Shown here piece after piece: positions 20,405 to 29,810 of a stretch of 64,000 bases of DNA. Position numbers and translations under genes: made by a program. Location of the stretch: positions 62,001 to 126,000 of the forward strand of contig NZ_JACHGJ010000010.1 of the NCBI RefSeq assembly GCF_014207565.1, in the 5' to 3' direction. Origin of the DNA: Spirochaeta isovalerica. GTDB lineage: Bacteria; Spirochaetota; Spirochaetia; DSM-2461. The notes below the pieces were generated by a model that saw only the letters and a program-made list of their open reading frames with translations, made no database searches and had not been told where the DNA came from. Positions within the stretch are counted from its first letter, which is position 1; each line of letters starts with the position of its first letter.

Positions 20405-20847
20405 TGAGTGCGTTTGAATTAAAAGCACCGAAAGGCGCTAACAGAGATAAAAAGGTTCTCGGACGCGGTAGAGCGACCGGAACAGGTAAGACTTCCGGAA
20501 AGGGACATAAAGGTCAGAAAGCGAGATCGGGCGGTGGAACACGTCTCGGTTTCGAAGGTGGCCAGATGCCTCTTTACAGAAGGGTTGCCGCAAGAGGTTT
20601 TTCAAACCATCCATTCAAAGTGGAATATGTTGGAATTAACGTCGGTTCACTGAACGAGCGTTATAGCGATGGTGAAAAAGTAAATCACGAAACTCTTGTT
20701 GCCAAGGGTCTTGTAAAGAATGGCGAAAAGAATATTAAGATTCTCGGAGCCGGAGAACTGGACAAGAAACTTGAAGTAGAGATCACGAAAGTGACTGCCG
20801 GAGCGAAAGATAAAATCGTCAAAGCCGGCGGATCCGTGGTTGAATAA
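20404..20847 (+). CDS. rplO: Ribosomal protein L15
   Basis: L15 is a late-assembly 50S protein. It is 147 residues. The Gly/Arg/Lys-rich N-terminal extension (GRGRATGTGKTSGKGHKGQK, SGGGTRLGFEGGQMPLYRR) threads into rRNA, and the C-terminal domain ends in a VTAGAKDKIVKAGGSVVE pattern. The start overlaps the rpmD stop. secY follows after 27 bases. Confidence 0.97.
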   Translation: MSAFELKAPKGANRDKKVLGRGRATGTGKTSGKGHKGQKARSGGGTRLGFEGGQMPLYRRVAARGFSNHPFKVEYVGINVGSLNERYSDGEKVNHETLVAKGLVKNGEKNIKILGAGELDKKLEVEITKVTAGAKDKIVKAGGSVVE

Positions 20848-20874
20848 TAAAAAATAGGAATAGTTGGTATAAAG

Positions 20875-22206
20875 ATGGCTAGTAATCCGGTTGTTGACAT
20901 TTTCAAAGTGAAAGATCTGAGGAAAAAGATTCTTTTCACTTTAAGTATGCTTGTAGTTTTCAGACTCGGGGCTGTTATTCCCATACCGGGAATTGACGTA
21001 AACGTCCTGAAAAGTTATTTCGCTTCGCAGGGAGCCAGTGGTTCCTCGATGGGTATAACCGAGTATCTGGACTTCTTCGCAGGCGGTGCCTTCAAGAATT
21101 TTTCAATCTTCATGCTGGGTATTATGCCATATATCTCGACTTCCATTATCATGAATCTTCTTCTCCTGGTTTTTCCGGGATTGAAGAAGATGTCTGAAGA
21201 AGACGGTGGTAGGAAAAAAGTCAAGAGATATACGCGCTACGGGACGCTTCTTGTTTGTCTGATCCAGTCCTATGCGGTTGTCGCTTATGCACGAATGATT
21301 CCTAACGCAATTGTACCTTCCATGAGCGGAATGAAATATACGGTTATTGCCATGCTTACGGTAACGACCGGAACGATGTTTCTCATGTGGTTAGGTGAAC
21401 AGATCAACGCAAGAGGTATCGGAAACGGTATCTCCCTGTTGATTTTTGCCGGTATTGTTGCTAGAATGCCTGGCGGGATAAATGTTCTCGGCTTGGAGAT
21501 CAGAAACGGAAATCTGAACCCTGTATTCGTAATTGTTGCAGCATTACTGTTCGTAGCTATCATCACCCTTATTGTCTACGAGCAGCAGGGACAGCGGAAA
21601 ATTCCTGTGAATTACGCTAAAAGAGTTGTAGGCCGTCGTATGTTCGGTGGACAGAATACCTACATTCCGTTTAAGATAAATCCTTCGGGTGTAATTCCGG
21701 TTATTTTTGCCGGTTCTCTTTTGACATTCCCTTTGCAGATTGCAGGGGCTTTGGGCGCGTCCAGTGAAGGTTGGTCTATATTTTCCAACATAATGAAGCC
21801 CAATGGCGGTCCATATATGATTGCCTATACAGTTTTAATTGTTTTCTTTGCATACTTTTATACACAGGTATCCATGAATCCGATTGAAATTGCCAGGTCT
21901 ATCAGGGAGAACGGCGGATCTATTCCGGGAATTCGTTCCGAAAATATTGATCAGTATCTGACAAAGATACTGCGTAGAATAATACTGCCTGGATCGTTGT
22001 TTCTTGCAGTGATAGCTTTGATTCCTTCCGTAGTTGTCAACCTGTTCGGGTTTCCCACACAGGTGGCTTATCTAATGGGCGGAACTTCTTTGATTATCAT
22101 GGTTGGAGTCGATCTTGACTTGATGTCCCAGATTGAAGGTCATCTTAAGATGCATCATCATGACGGGCTTGTGAAAAGCGGCAAGTTGCAGTCCAGGAAT
22201 TTGTAG
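20875..22206 (+). CDS. secY: Preprotein translocase subunit SecY
   Basis: SecY is the ten-span channel of the Sec translocon in the inner membrane. It is 443 residues. The protein shows hydrophobic spans throughout, beginning about residue 22 (ILFTLSMLVVFRLGAVIPIP), the plug-region opening GIDVNVLK, RYTRYGTLLVCLIQSYAVV, the cytosolic loop EQQGQRKIPVNYAKRVVGRR that contacts SecA and the ribosome, and GIRSENIDQYLTKILRRI. The position after rplO is standard. Unlike many bacteria, no adk, map or infA lies between secY and rpmJ; rpmJ follows 12 bases later. Confidence 0.98.
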   Translation: MASNPVVDIFKVKDLRKKILFTLSMLVVFRLGAVIPIPGIDVNVLKSYFASQGASGSSMGITEYLDFFAGGAFKNFSIFMLGIMPYISTSIIMNLLLLVFPGLKKMSEEDGGRKKVKRYTRYGTLLVCLIQSYAVVAYARMIPNAIVPSMSGMKYTVIAMLTVTTGTMFLMWLGEQINARGIGNGISLLIFAGIVARMPGGINVLGLEIRNGNLNPVFVIVAALLFVAIITLIVYEQQGQRKIPVNYAKRVVGRRMFGGQNTYIPFKINPSGVIPVIFAGSLLTFPLQIAGALGASSEGWSIFSNIMKPNGGPYMIAYTVLIVFFAYFYTQVSMNPIEIARSIRENGGSIPGIRSENIDQYLTKILRRIILPGSLFLAVIALIPSVVVNLFGFPTQVAYLMGGTSLIIMVGVDLDLMSQIEGHLKMHHHDGLVKSGKLQSRNL

Positions 22207-22218
22207 TAAGGGGATATT

Positions 22219-22332
22219 GTGAAAGTTAGAGCAAGCGTTAAACCCATATGTGATAACTGCAAAGTTATAAGAAGAAGAGGAGTTGTCCGGATTATCTGTG
22301 ACAACCCCAAACATAAACAGAGACAGAAGTAG
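22219..22332 (+). CDS. rpmJ: Ribosomal protein L36
   Basis: L36 is a small zinc-binding 50S protein. The gene encodes 37 residues from GTG 22219, too short for most ORF lists. It reads [14 protein letters not shown] at the start, and C11, C14, C27 and H32 form the zinc site, so this is the zinc-containing form. AAGGGGAT precedes the GTG. It lies between secY and rpsM, as in many spc/alpha junctions. Confidence 0.96.
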   Translation: MKVRASVKPICDNCKVIRRRGVVRIICDNPKHKQRQK

Positions 22333-22342
22333 GAGGTAGTAA

Positions 22343-22708
22343 GTGGCTAGAATTGCAGGTATCGATTTACCTAATAAGCATACAGAGATAGCTCTTACCT
22401 ACATTTACGGTATTGGTAGAACCACAGCAAAAGAAATTTGCGAAAAGACAGGTATCGACCCTAATGTGAGAATTAAGGAACTTTCTACTGACGACGTTGC
22501 AAAACTGAGAAAAATCATTGAAAATGATTACAAAGTAGAAGGTCGCTTGAGATCAGAGGTGGCTCTTAATATTAAGAGACTCATGGATATCGGCTGTTAT
22601 CGCGGTTTACGGCATAGAAAAGGTCTCCCTGTCAGAGGACAGAGAACAAAGACCAACGCACGTACCAGAAAAGGTAAAGTGAAGACCGTTGCCAAGAAGA
22701 AGAAATAG
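22343..22708 (+). CDS. rpsM: Ribosomal protein S13
   Basis: S13 contacts tRNA and bridges to the 50S subunit. It is 121 residues. It starts at GTG 22343 with AGGAGG upstream and opens [20 protein letters not shown]. The helix-two-turn-helix region is [17 protein letters not shown]. The C-terminal tail [20 protein letters not shown] is the P-site tRNA contact. First gene of the alpha series; rpsK follows after 16 bases. Confidence 0.98.
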   Translation: MARIAGIDLPNKHTEIALTYIYGIGRTTAKEICEKTGIDPNVRIKELSTDDVAKLRKIIENDYKVEGRLRSEVALNIKRLMDIGCYRGLRHRKGLPVRGQRTKTNARTRKGKVKTVAKKKK

Positions 22709-22724
22709 GCTGGGGGTTAGTTAA

Positions 22725-23111
22725 TTGGCTAAGGCTAAAGTAAAGAAAAGAAAAGACAAAAAAACGGTATTTGAAGGTAATGTCTACATTCAGGCAACTT
22801 TCAATAATACTATCGTTACTATAACAGACCTCAAAGGAAATGCTTTATCTTGGTGTAGCGCCGGATCTCTCGGATTCAAGGGTGCCAAGAAATCGACTCC
22901 TTTTGCAGCTCAGTCTACTGCTGAAACAGCGACAAACAGAGCTAAGGATTTCGGTCTGAAAGAAGTAAACGTTTTTGTAAAGGGTCCCGGTGTCGGCCGT
23001 GAATCTGCAATCAGATCACTAGGTGCTTTGGGGTTGAGAGTTAAGTCTATCAATGACGTCACTCCGATTCCCCATAACGGATGCAGACCCAGAAAAACAA
23101 GAAGAGTTTAA
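22725..23111 (+). CDS. rpsK: Ribosomal protein S11
   Basis: S11 lies on the 30S platform near the mRNA exit. It is 128 residues from a TTG start at 22725. The TTG is the best choice because the upstream GGGGG lies at the right distance and the next start would cut off the basic N-terminus. Blocks: [60 protein letters not shown] and the C-terminal [18 protein letters not shown]. In many bacteria rpsD follows; here a hairpin and then rpoA follow. Confidence 0.97.
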   Translation: MAKAKVKKRKDKKTVFEGNVYIQATFNNTIVTITDLKGNALSWCSAGSLGFKGAKKSTPFAAQSTAETATNRAKDFGLKEVNVFVKGPGVGRESAIRSLGALGLRVKSINDVTPIPHNGCRPRKTRRV

Positions 23112-23117
23112 TGTCGG

Positions 23118-23160
23118 GGCAAGAGGGATCTACTTTGTCAGGTGTAGTTCCCTGCCTTTT
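23118..23160 (+). terminator. Composite hairpin with T-run between rpsK and rpoA
   Basis: Three stacked arms pair in order: GGCA (23118-23121) with TGCC (23153-23156), GGGA (23125-23128) with TCCC (23149-23152), and CTAC (23130-23133) with GTAG (23144-23147). TTTTATT follows. It has the shape of an intrinsic terminator with a three-base bulge. Since no clear promoter lies between it and rpoA, partial read-through is more likely than full termination. Attenuation of rpoA relative to r-proteins is the inferred role. Confidence 0.55.
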
Positions 23161-23228
23161 ATTAACCTGATTGATGTAGAGATTAGTAGAAAAACGGATC
23201 GGAATTAGGTCCTGCATAAGGAGCAGAG

Positions 23229-24269
23229 ATGGCGCGTAAAAACCTCTTGAAGGGATTTAAACGACCTAAGGGTATTACATTTGAACACGTTGATGAAACG
23301 CCGTATCAGGGTAAATTTGTAGCTTATCCATTTGAAAGAGGGTATGGTTCAACTGTGGGTAATACCCTCCGAAGAATTCTGCTTTCTTCTATTCAGGGAT
23401 ATGCGGTGTCTGCTATCCGCATTACAAGTTTTAATGAAGAGGGCAACTCTCATGTAATCTCGAGCGAATTCGAGTCCGTTCCTGAAATTGTTGAAGATAC
23501 ACCTGAGATTATCAGTAACTTCAAACAGATCAGGCTTAGCCTTCCCGAAGATATTGAAGAGAAAACGATTCTTGTCGAGTGGAAAGGCGGAGGTGAAATG
23601 ACGGCTGCTGCTTTGGAAAAAGACGGCGTAGTTGTTTCCAATAAGGATTTGAAACTCTGTACCATGATGGATGGTGCAAATCTTGAGTTTGAGATTCAGA
23701 TTGATCTCGGTCGTGGATATATTCCGGCGGAAGTTAACGAGAAATACGTTGAGATTGTCGGTACAATCCCTGTCGATTCAATTTTTTCACCAATTACCAA
23801 GGTGAAATACAATATCGAAAACACCAGAGTCGGACATCGTTCCGATTATGATAAACTTGTTCTTGAAATCTGGACTGATGGCACAATAATGCCTCAGGAC
23901 GCTCTTGCTGAAGCAGCAAAGATTGCAAAAGATCACTTTACCATTTTCATTAATTTCGATGAAGGTATTGTTGCAGCTGATGATGAAGTTGATAAGGAAG
24001 TAGAGGAAATTGAAAAACTTCTCTCCACTCCCGTTGAAGAACTTGAGCTGTCTGTCCGGTCAAGCAATTGTCTGAAAAACGCTAATATTAAAACAATTGG
24101 CGATCTGACCAGAAAGTCGGAAGATGAAATTGCCAAGACAAGGAATTTCGGTAAAAAATCTCTCATGGAGATTAAAGAAAAGCTGAAAGAGTGGAATCTT
24201 AGTCTCGGTATGACTGATTACAGCGTACTGAAAAATACGATTAAACTCGATAAGAATAAGGAAGACTAG
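23229..24269 (+). CDS. rpoA: DNA-directed RNA polymerase alpha subunit
   Basis: Alpha dimerises to nucleate RNA polymerase assembly and contacts promoter UP elements and activators. It is 346 residues. The N-terminal domain shows [20 protein letters not shown] and [11 protein letters not shown]. The C-terminal domain starts about residue 265 with [20 protein letters not shown] and continues [20 protein letters not shown], the two helices that bind DNA. AAGGAG precedes ATG 23229. The gene is 117 bases downstream of rpsK and separated from it by an attenuator-like hairpin. No rpsD is present between them. Confidence 0.99.
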   Translation: MARKNLLKGFKRPKGITFEHVDETPYQGKFVAYPFERGYGSTVGNTLRRILLSSIQGYAVSAIRITSFNEEGNSHVISSEFESVPEIVEDTPEIISNFKQIRLSLPEDIEEKTILVEWKGGGEMTAAALEKDGVVVSNKDLKLCTMMDGANLEFEIQIDLGRGYIPAEVNEKYVEIVGTIPVDSIFSPITKVKYNIENTRVGHRSDYDKLVLEIWTDGTIMPQDALAEAAKIAKDHFTIFINFDEGIVAADDEVDKEVEEIEKLLSTPVEELELSVRSSNCLKNANIKTIGDLTRKSEDEIAKTRNFGKKSLMEIKEKLKEWNLSLGMTDYSVLKNTIKLDKNKED

Positions 24270-24271
24270 AC

Positions 24272-24835
24272 ATGCACAATAGAGTAGGTTTTAACAGACT
24301 GGGTAGAAAATCCAGTCATAGAAAAGCTCTTCACAGAAATATGGTAACTTCTTTGTTTAAGTATGAAAGAGTAAAAACTACTAAGGCAAAAGCTCTGGAA
24401 ATCAGAAGAACAGCTGAAAAAATGGTTACACGTGCAAAAGTTGATTCTGTACATAACAGAAGAATGGTTGCGCGGATGATCTCGGATAAAGCCGTTCTGA
24501 ACAAACTCTTTGTTGAGATTGCACCGAGATTCGTTGAGAGACCCGGCGGATACACCAGAGTTCTTAAACTTGGAAAAAGAGCTGGAGATGCAGCTGAAAT
24601 GGTAATTCTTGAATTTGTTGAAGGTGCTGAAAAAGCTCCTGAAGTTGAAGAACCCAAGAAAACTGCTAAGAAAGCTGCTTCCAAAAAAACTGAAGAGAAG
24701 AAAGCACCTGCCAATAAAACGGCAGCAAAGAAAACTGCAGCAAAAAAAGCTCCTGCGAAAAAAGCAGCAGCAAAGAAAGCTGCAGCAAAAAAGGCTCCTG
24801 CAAAAAAAGCGGAAGCTGAAAAAACTGAAGAATAA
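24272..24835 (+). CDS. rplQ: Ribosomal protein L17 with long Lys/Ala-rich tail
   Basis: L17 surrounds the tunnel exit. Residues 1-118 match the family: [20 protein letters not shown], then [20 protein letters not shown], then a [17 protein letters not shown] end. From about residue 119 to 187 the chain continues as Lys, Ala, Pro and Glu only, built of AAKKA, APAKKA and TAAKK repeats like those of histone-H1-type bacterial proteins. Most L17 stop near 120-130 residues. The tail DNA is A-rich and internally repetitive (24653-24835). It is the last gene before a strong terminator. Confidence 0.97.
   Translation: MHNRVGFNRLGRKSSHRKALHRNMVTSLFKYERVKTTKAKALEIRRTAEKMVTRAKVDSVHNRRMVARMISDKAVLNKLFVEIAPRFVERPGGYTRVLKLGKRAGDAAEMVILEFVEGAEKAPEVEEPKKTAKKAASKKTEEKKAPANKTAAKKTAAKKAPAKKAAAKKAAAKKAPAKKAEAEKTEE
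24653..24835 (+). repeat. Lys/Ala-coding low-complexity tract at 3' end of rplQ
   Basis: About 60 codons made of AAR (Lys), GCN (Ala) and a few CCT/GAA codons, with repeated GCAGCAAAG-type words. It encodes the basic tail of L17. Length variation between strains would be expected from slippage or unequal exchange. Confidence 0.7.
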
Positions 24836-24901
24836 TCCTGATTTCCTGACGAAACAAACTAATAAGTTTCTAAGGATTTCATTGTTCTTTACGATAATAG
24901 A

Positions 24902-24940
24902 AAGGAAGGCGTCTGTTTACAGATCCTTCCTTATTTTTTT
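24902..24940 (+). terminator. Intrinsic terminator of the r-protein/rpoA block
   Basis: AAGGAAGG (24902-24909) pairs with CCTTCCTT (24925-24932), and inside it TCTG pairs with CAGA around a TTTA loop. Seven T follow (24934-24940). It is the strongest terminator in the first 25 kb and lies 66 bases after rplQ. Confidence 0.85.
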
Positions 24941-24948
24941 GCTAAAAT
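24940..24948 (+). promoter_or_regulatory. Possible extended -10 promoter for the repeat-protein gene
   Basis: TGCTAAAAT (24940-24948) has the TGn extended -10 form and directly abuts the terminator T-run. A start near 24955 would give a leader of about 21 bases with TTGGAGT as SD. No good -35 is visible, so this is a weak call. Confidence 0.35.
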
Positions 24949-24975
24949 CTTTTTCCGGGAGTATGTTTGGAGTAA

Positions 24976-27900
24976 ATGAGGACGATTCATAAAGTTTTAA
25001 TAAGTCTTCTTATCTCTATAGTTCTCCTCGGAGGATTTTTAGTCCTGGGATTTACTGGTTTATTTGATAAAATAGAAACCCGTTTTTATAATCAGCGAAT
25101 CCTTTTAAACAAAGAAGAAAGAATCAATGAAATACATTCTCTTTTCTCTGAATACAATCAAATAACGTTTCAGCGCCTCGAAATCATTTTAGGCAATGAC
25201 AGTTTCAAAAAAGTTTTTTCCCTTAATCAGCCGATTAAAGATATCAATGAAAGAAATACAATTATTGGAAACCTTGTGGATGAATTAGTCGGTTTCGAAT
25301 ACATGAGAATTGTTGACTTGAATCAGGAAAGTCAAAAAATCCATTTCAGTTCATATAGTCAGGATATCCGTAGTTCGACATCAGACAGAATTATCTACTA
25401 TATGTGGCGTAATTCAACAGATTTCGTTGAAGATTTTGTTACGGAAAGTACTGGCAAAGAACTGACATTTGATGACGTACGGGATACTTTTATTTACAGG
25501 ATTCCCGTTTATGATGATCTCGGGTTAAAAAAAGGGCTGGCTTTAATCTATTTTTCTTCCAGAGGATTTAAAGATTTTCTCTTTCAGAAAGGAGTCGCAG
25601 CTTCTGAAGATATAATTCAACTATACGGAACTTCAGGATTGCTGATTGATCTGAAGGAAGAGCAGAAAGAGGTGGTTAGAGGAAGACTGGGTGAAATACT
25701 TACCTCGCGGTCCGAACAGCTTCAGTTAATTTCCAGTTCAGAAGATCTTGAAGAAAGATATTATCTAATGTCCCGATATTTCGATGATATATCGGTTTCT
25801 ATCGTTATAAAAGAATCGGAACTCGAACTTAATCCTCTTCTTGTCGTTGTCTTATTGACGCTTTTATTTACTTCCGTATTTCTTTTTGCTTTCCTTTTAC
25901 TCAATATCAAACAGGATAGAACTGTAATAATAGCTTCCAGGATTAAGAAATTTCAAATGAGTTTTCTGATCGATTACCTGGATAATAAAAGCGAACTCGA
26001 TTGGGATATGTGGGAACGGGAAATGCGTTCCCGCCGCGATCAGGTTCGGAAAGAATTTAAGAAAGGTCTTGGACGTTTTAAAAAAGACGAAGAGGATCAG
26101 ATCGATAAACTCATCGACAGTAATTGGGATGAAATAATTTCTGTTCTCAGTAAGAAAAAAGAAGAGAAACAGGATGATCGCGATTTTGATCTTAAGAAAA
26201 TTGAGCAGATTATTGAGAAAGCACTTAAAAATGTAAAAATCACTGTTCCACAGACCATTGAGACTAAATCTGTTCAATCTACAAGACCGGTAAAACGCGT
26301 ACCTGTTGAAGTCGAGGATATTACTGATGATGAGGATCTCGAAGAGCTTGAAGATCTGGGCGAACCGGTAGCTGTAGAAGAGCTGAGTGATGATGAGGAT
26401 CTCGAAGAGCTTGAGGATCTGGGCGAACCGGTAGCGGTAGAAGAGCTGAGTGATGATGAGGATCTTGAAGAGCTTGAGGATCTGGGCGAACCGGTAGCTG
26501 TTGAAGAGCTCAGTGATGATGAGGATCTCGAAGAGCTTGAGGATCTGGGCGAACCGGTAGCTGTTGAAGAGCTGAGTGATGATGAGGATCTCGAAGAGCT
26601 TGAAGATCTGGGCGAACCGGTAGCAGTAGAAGAGCTGAGTGATGATGAGGATCTCGAAGAGCTTGAGGATCTGGGCGAACCGGTAGCGGTAGAAGAGCTG
26701 AGTGATGATGAGGATCTCGAAGAGCTTGAGGATCTGGGCGAACCGGAAGCTGTAGAAGAGCTGAGTGATGATGAGGATCTCGAAGAGCTTGAAGATCTGG
26801 GCGAACCGGTAGCTGTTGAAGAGCTCAGTGATGATGACGATGTTGAGGAACTGATTGATCAGAAAGAGCTGATTGCAGATGAAGTTTCTTCAATTGACGA
26901 GTATGTTACTGAAGAAGAGTTGGAAGAACTTCTCCCGGTGATGGAAATGGAAGAGTTGCCTTTACTGGAGGAGGAGGAGCTCGAATCCATCCCTGTTCTG
27001 GCAGGAATGGGTGAAGCTTCTCTTGTTGAAATGGGAAATAAATCGGATACCCTGAATTATGTAGATTTTTCCGGTCAATCACAACATATTCTGAAAACAG
27101 ATTATTACAGTGAATCTGCTGATCTTATCGATCTGGATTCAGGAGATAGCTCTTTTGTTATGGATAAGTCCCGCAGTGATCATCCGCTTGATGGTGAGTC
27201 ATTTGATGAGCTGGAGGAACTGGAAGAAATGGATGTTATAGAAGAGCTCAGTGGTGATGATGATATTAATACAGTTGAGGATTTCGAAGAGATAGAGGAT
27301 CTTGAAGAAGTAGAGGATCTTGAAGAAGTAGAGGATCTTGAAGAAATAGAAGATCTCGAAGAAGTAGTGGATCTTGAAGAAGTAGAAGATCTCGAAGAAA
27401 TAGAAGATCTCGAAGAAGTAGAGGATCTCGAAGAAGTAGAGGATCTCGAAGAAGTAGAGGATCTCGAAGAAGTAGAAGAGGTCCAGAGCCTGACGGAATA
27501 CTTTGAAGAGATCCAGTATCAGCTATTCATGGGTCGTGATTCAGAAGAATACATCAAGGCTGCTCTTAAAAAAGAACCTTCAGAAGAATCTCTGGACTCT
27601 CTTGTCGACGCTGTTCTCGAGGCAGGAGATGATGAGGATCTCGATTTTGTTCAGGTTTATTCCGACGATCTTCTTCCTGAATTTCTCGGCGATATTAAGG
27701 AAGAGAAAACAGATGTTCCGTCAGCAGAAGAGTCTTTCTTTCGTCCTGTGAATGGCGGGTTTGACTTTGATTACTATGCTTCTACCCGAAAGGATGAGTA
27801 TAAAGCTTTAATCGGTATAACAAGAGATATAAATGCTGTCGGCGGAATCGTTTATGCTGAAAATGAAACAGGATATAATGTAGAATTATCTCTTGGGATT

Positions 27901-28161
27901 GGCGGTGAATTAATAGCCAGGCTGAGTACTCTGCTGCTCAAAGATGAGATTAAAGAAATAACATCGCGACGGAATATAGTTCATATTCATGACACGGAGC
28001 ATAAGGAACTTCAGGATATTATTAAAGATTCGGACAGACGGTTTCTTAAGGCCATTTTGTTTGTACCGGTTATATATAACAGTCGCCATGCCTATCTTTT
28101 CCTGGGATTCAAAAAAAGTCTATCCAATATCGAGCAATTGCTCAAATCCATCAGCCTTTAA
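24976..28161 (+). CDS. Two-span membrane protein with acidic tandem repeats and GAF-like C-terminus
   Basis: I do not recognise a named gene. The 1061-residue protein has a first membrane span at about 6-28, an extracytoplasmic domain to about 285 that resembles a sensor domain, and a second span at about 287-311. A charged, helical cytosolic linker follows. Residues 449-616 are eight copies of a 21-residue acidic unit, and residues 768-833 are eleven copies of a six-residue EDLEEV unit. The last 140 residues (VYAENETGYNVELSLGIGGE, RRFLKAILFVPVIYNSRHAY) fit a GAF-like fold. The architecture suggests an envelope-anchored sensor or scaffold with a long negatively charged arm. Its start is ATG 24976 behind TTGGAG. 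No enzymatic motif is visible. Confidence 0.85.
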   Translation: MRTIHKVLISLLISIVLLGGFLVLGFTGLFDKIETRFYNQRILLNKEERINEIHSLFSEYNQITFQRLEIILGNDSFKKVFSLNQPIKDINERNTIIGNLVDELVGFEYMRIVDLNQESQKIHFSSYSQDIRSSTSDRIIYYMWRNSTDFVEDFVTESTGKELTFDDVRDTFIYRIPVYDDLGLKKGLALIYFSSRGFKDFLFQKGVAASEDIIQLYGTSGLLIDLKEEQKEVVRGRLGEILTSRSEQLQLISSSEDLEERYYLMSRYFDDISVSIVIKESELELNPLLVVVLLTLLFTSVFLFAFLLLNIKQDRTVIIASRIKKFQMSFLIDYLDNKSELDWDMWEREMRSRRDQVRKEFKKGLGRFKKDEEDQIDKLIDSNWDEIISVLSKKKEEKQDDRDFDLKKIEQIIEKALKNVKITVPQTIETKSVQSTRPVKRVPVEVEDITDDEDLEELEDLGEPVAVEELSDDEDLEELEDLGEPVAVEELSDDEDLEELEDLGEPVAVEELSDDEDLEELEDLGEPVAVEELSDDEDLEELEDLGEPVAVEELSDDEDLEELEDLGEPVAVEELSDDEDLEELEDLGEPEAVEELSDDEDLEELEDLGEPVAVEELSDDDDVEELIDQKELIADEVSSIDEYVTEEELEELLPVMEMEELPLLEEEELESIPVLAGMGEASLVEMGNKSDTLNYVDFSGQSQHILKTDYYSESADLIDLDSGDSSFVMDKSRSDHPLDGESFDELEELEEMDVIEELSGDDDINTVEDFEEIEDLEEVEDLEEVEDLEEIEDLEEVVDLEEVEDLEEIEDLEEVEDLEEVEDLEEVEDLEEVEEVQSLTEYFEEIQYQLFMGRDSEEYIKAALKKEPSEESLDSLVDAVLEAGDDEDLDFVQVYSDDLLPEFLGDIKEEKTDVPSAEESFFRPVNGGFDFDYYASTRKDEYKALIGITRDINAVGGIVYAENETGYNVELSLGIGGELIARLSTLLLKDEIKEITSRRNIVHIHDTEHKELQDIIKDSDRRFLKAILFVPVIYNSRHAYLFLGFKKSLSNIEQLLKSISL
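26320..26823 (+). repeat. Eight tandem 63-bp repeats
   Basis: Exactly eight units of 63 bp (21 codons) encode LSDDEDLEELEDLGEPVAVEE with very few changes: the first unit begins IT, and the seventh has EPEA for EPVA. A diverged ninth unit follows. Copies differ only by scattered synonymous changes (gtagctgta, gtagcggta, gtagctgtt), indicating recent expansion or ongoing homogenisation. Confidence 0.95.
27277..27474 (+). repeat. Eleven tandem 18-bp repeats
   Basis: Eleven units of 18 bp encode EDLEEV with small variants (EDFEEI, EDLEEI, VDLEEV). The DNA words are nearly identical (gaagtagaggatctcgaa). It is a second, independently expanded acidic array within the same gene. Confidence 0.92.
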
Positions 28162-28174
28162 AGAATCAATGTTC

Positions 28175-28202
28175 TTGACAAATAAAGTCCTAACGCTATA
28201 AT
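28175..28202 (+). promoter_or_regulatory. Consensus sigma-70-type promoter for rny operon
   Basis: TTGACA (28175-28180) and TATAAT (28197-28202) are both perfect consensus, with a 16-base spacer. The predicted start near 28209 gives a leader of about 24 bases for rny. It lies directly after the repeat-protein gene, so rny-ymdB-tlyA form a new transcription unit. Confidence 0.85.
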
Positions 28203-28232
28203 CATAAGATATAAATAAATGTGAGGGATTAT

Positions 28233-29765
28233 ATGATCAATATTATTTTATTTGTATCACTCCCCCTCGTCGGTTTGTTTTTAGGTTGGACAATTAGATG
28301 GTTTTATGCCAGATATCAACTTTCGTCTTCTGAACAGAAGGCGGAACGGTTAAAACAGGATGCCGTTAAAGAGGCAGAGCAGGAAAAGAAGAGTATTCTT
28401 CTCGAAGCTCAGAATCAGATTCTTAAAGATAAACGCTTACATGATAAAGAATTAAGGGAAAGAAGAAATGAAGTCCAGAGATTTGAAAGACGTGTACAGC
28501 AGAAAGAAGACAATCTTGATAAGAAAACTGCCTCTCTAGATAAGAAAATTGCAACTATTACAGAACGCGAGAAAGAATTCGATACTAAAGAACAGGAACT
28601 CTCTAAACAGGAACAGTACTGGATCCAGGAACTGGAGAAGATCTCCGGCCTGACAGCTGAAGAAGCTAAAAAGCTCCTTATCAAAAACCTCGAGAATGAT
28701 GCCAAGCACGACGCTCAGGGTCTTATTAATAAGATTGAAGAAGAAGCAAAGCATACAGCTGAGAAAAAAGCGCGCGATATAATTGTCACGACGATTCAGA
28801 GATTGGCGACAGATGTGAGTTCTGAGATAACAGTCACTTCGGTCAGTCTGCCGAACGATGAAATGAAAGGTCGTATCATAGGCAGGGAAGGGCGGAATAT
28901 CCGTACTCTTGAAACACTGACAGGAGTTGATATCATTATTGATGATACGCCGGAAGCTGTTGTTATCTCCTGCTTTGACCCCATCAGAAAAGTTATAGCG
29001 CAGATGGCTCTGGAGAGACTGATCGTTGACGGAAGAATCCACCCCGCCAGAATTGAAGAGGTGGTTCAGAAAGTCACAAAAGAGATCAGCCAGACTATCT
29101 ACGAAGAGGGAGAGAAAATCCTCTACGAACTGGGAATTCACGATATGAGTCCCGATGGAATCAGGGCTCTCGGCAGATTGCACTTCCGAACCAGTTATGG
29201 ACAGAATGTCCTTTCCCACTCCAAAGAGGTTGCTGTTATTGCCGGTATGATCGCTGCTGAAGTGGGAGCCGATAAGGAGATCGCCAAGAGAGGTGCTCTT
29301 CTTCACGATATCGGTAAGGGGCTGGAAACCGACGGTGACGGAAACCATGCTGAAATCGGTATGGAGATGTGTAAGAAAATCGGCGAGGATCCCCGTGTTG
29401 TCAATGCTGTGGGTGCCCACCACAATGATATCGAAATCGAATCGATCGAAGGTGTTATCGTTCAGCTGGCTGATGCGATTTCCGCTGCGAGACCCGGAGC
29501 GAGACGGGAAACTCTGGACAATTATATCAAGCGTCTGGAGAATCTTGAAAAAATCGCAGAAAGTTATGAAGGTGTTGATAAGGCTTTCGCCATTCAGGCC
29601 GGTCGGGAATTGAGAATCATGGTCAATCACGAGCTGGTTAATGATAATAAAGCGAAAGATCTCGCCAGATCAATTGCTAAGCAGATTGAAGATGAGTTAA
29701 AATACCCCGGAAGGATCAGGGTGACTATCATCCGCGAAACGCGGGTAGTCGAATACGCCCGCTGA
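28233..29765 (+). CDS. rny: Ribonuclease Y
   Basis: RNase Y is a membrane-anchored endoribonuclease that starts mRNA decay. From ATG 28233 it has 510 residues; a GTG at 28221 is in frame, but the SD GAGGGA lies between the two starts and fits the ATG. It has an N-terminal membrane span ([19 protein letters not shown]), a long coiled coil to about residue 180, a KH domain ([20 protein letters not shown]), and an HD domain with [15 protein letters not shown] and [13 protein letters not shown] carrying the metal ligands. ymdB follows, the same pairing as ymdA-ymdB in Bacillus. Confidence 0.97.
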   Translation: MINIILFVSLPLVGLFLGWTIRWFYARYQLSSSEQKAERLKQDAVKEAEQEKKSILLEAQNQILKDKRLHDKELRERRNEVQRFERRVQQKEDNLDKKTASLDKKIATITEREKEFDTKEQELSKQEQYWIQELEKISGLTAEEAKKLLIKNLENDAKHDAQGLINKIEEEAKHTAEKKARDIIVTTIQRLATDVSSEITVTSVSLPNDEMKGRIIGREGRNIRTLETLTGVDIIIDDTPEAVVISCFDPIRKVIAQMALERLIVDGRIHPARIEEVVQKVTKEISQTIYEEGEKILYELGIHDMSPDGIRALGRLHFRTSYGQNVLSHSKEVAVIAGMIAAEVGADKEIAKRGALLHDIGKGLETDGDGNHAEIGMEMCKKIGEDPRVVNAVGAHHNDIEIESIEGVIVQLADAISAARPGARRETLDNYIKRLENLEKIAESYEGVDKAFAIQAGRELRIMVNHELVNDNKAKDLARSIAKQIEDELKYPGRIRVTIIRETRVVEYAR

Positions 29766-29810
29766 TAAGAAGCGGGTGATAAATATACCCATCGATATAC
29801 AAAGGGTTTT

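Noticed and set aside
24653-24835. L17 tail as a separate histone-like gene
   Set aside because: It is in frame with rplQ and has no start codon or SD of its own.
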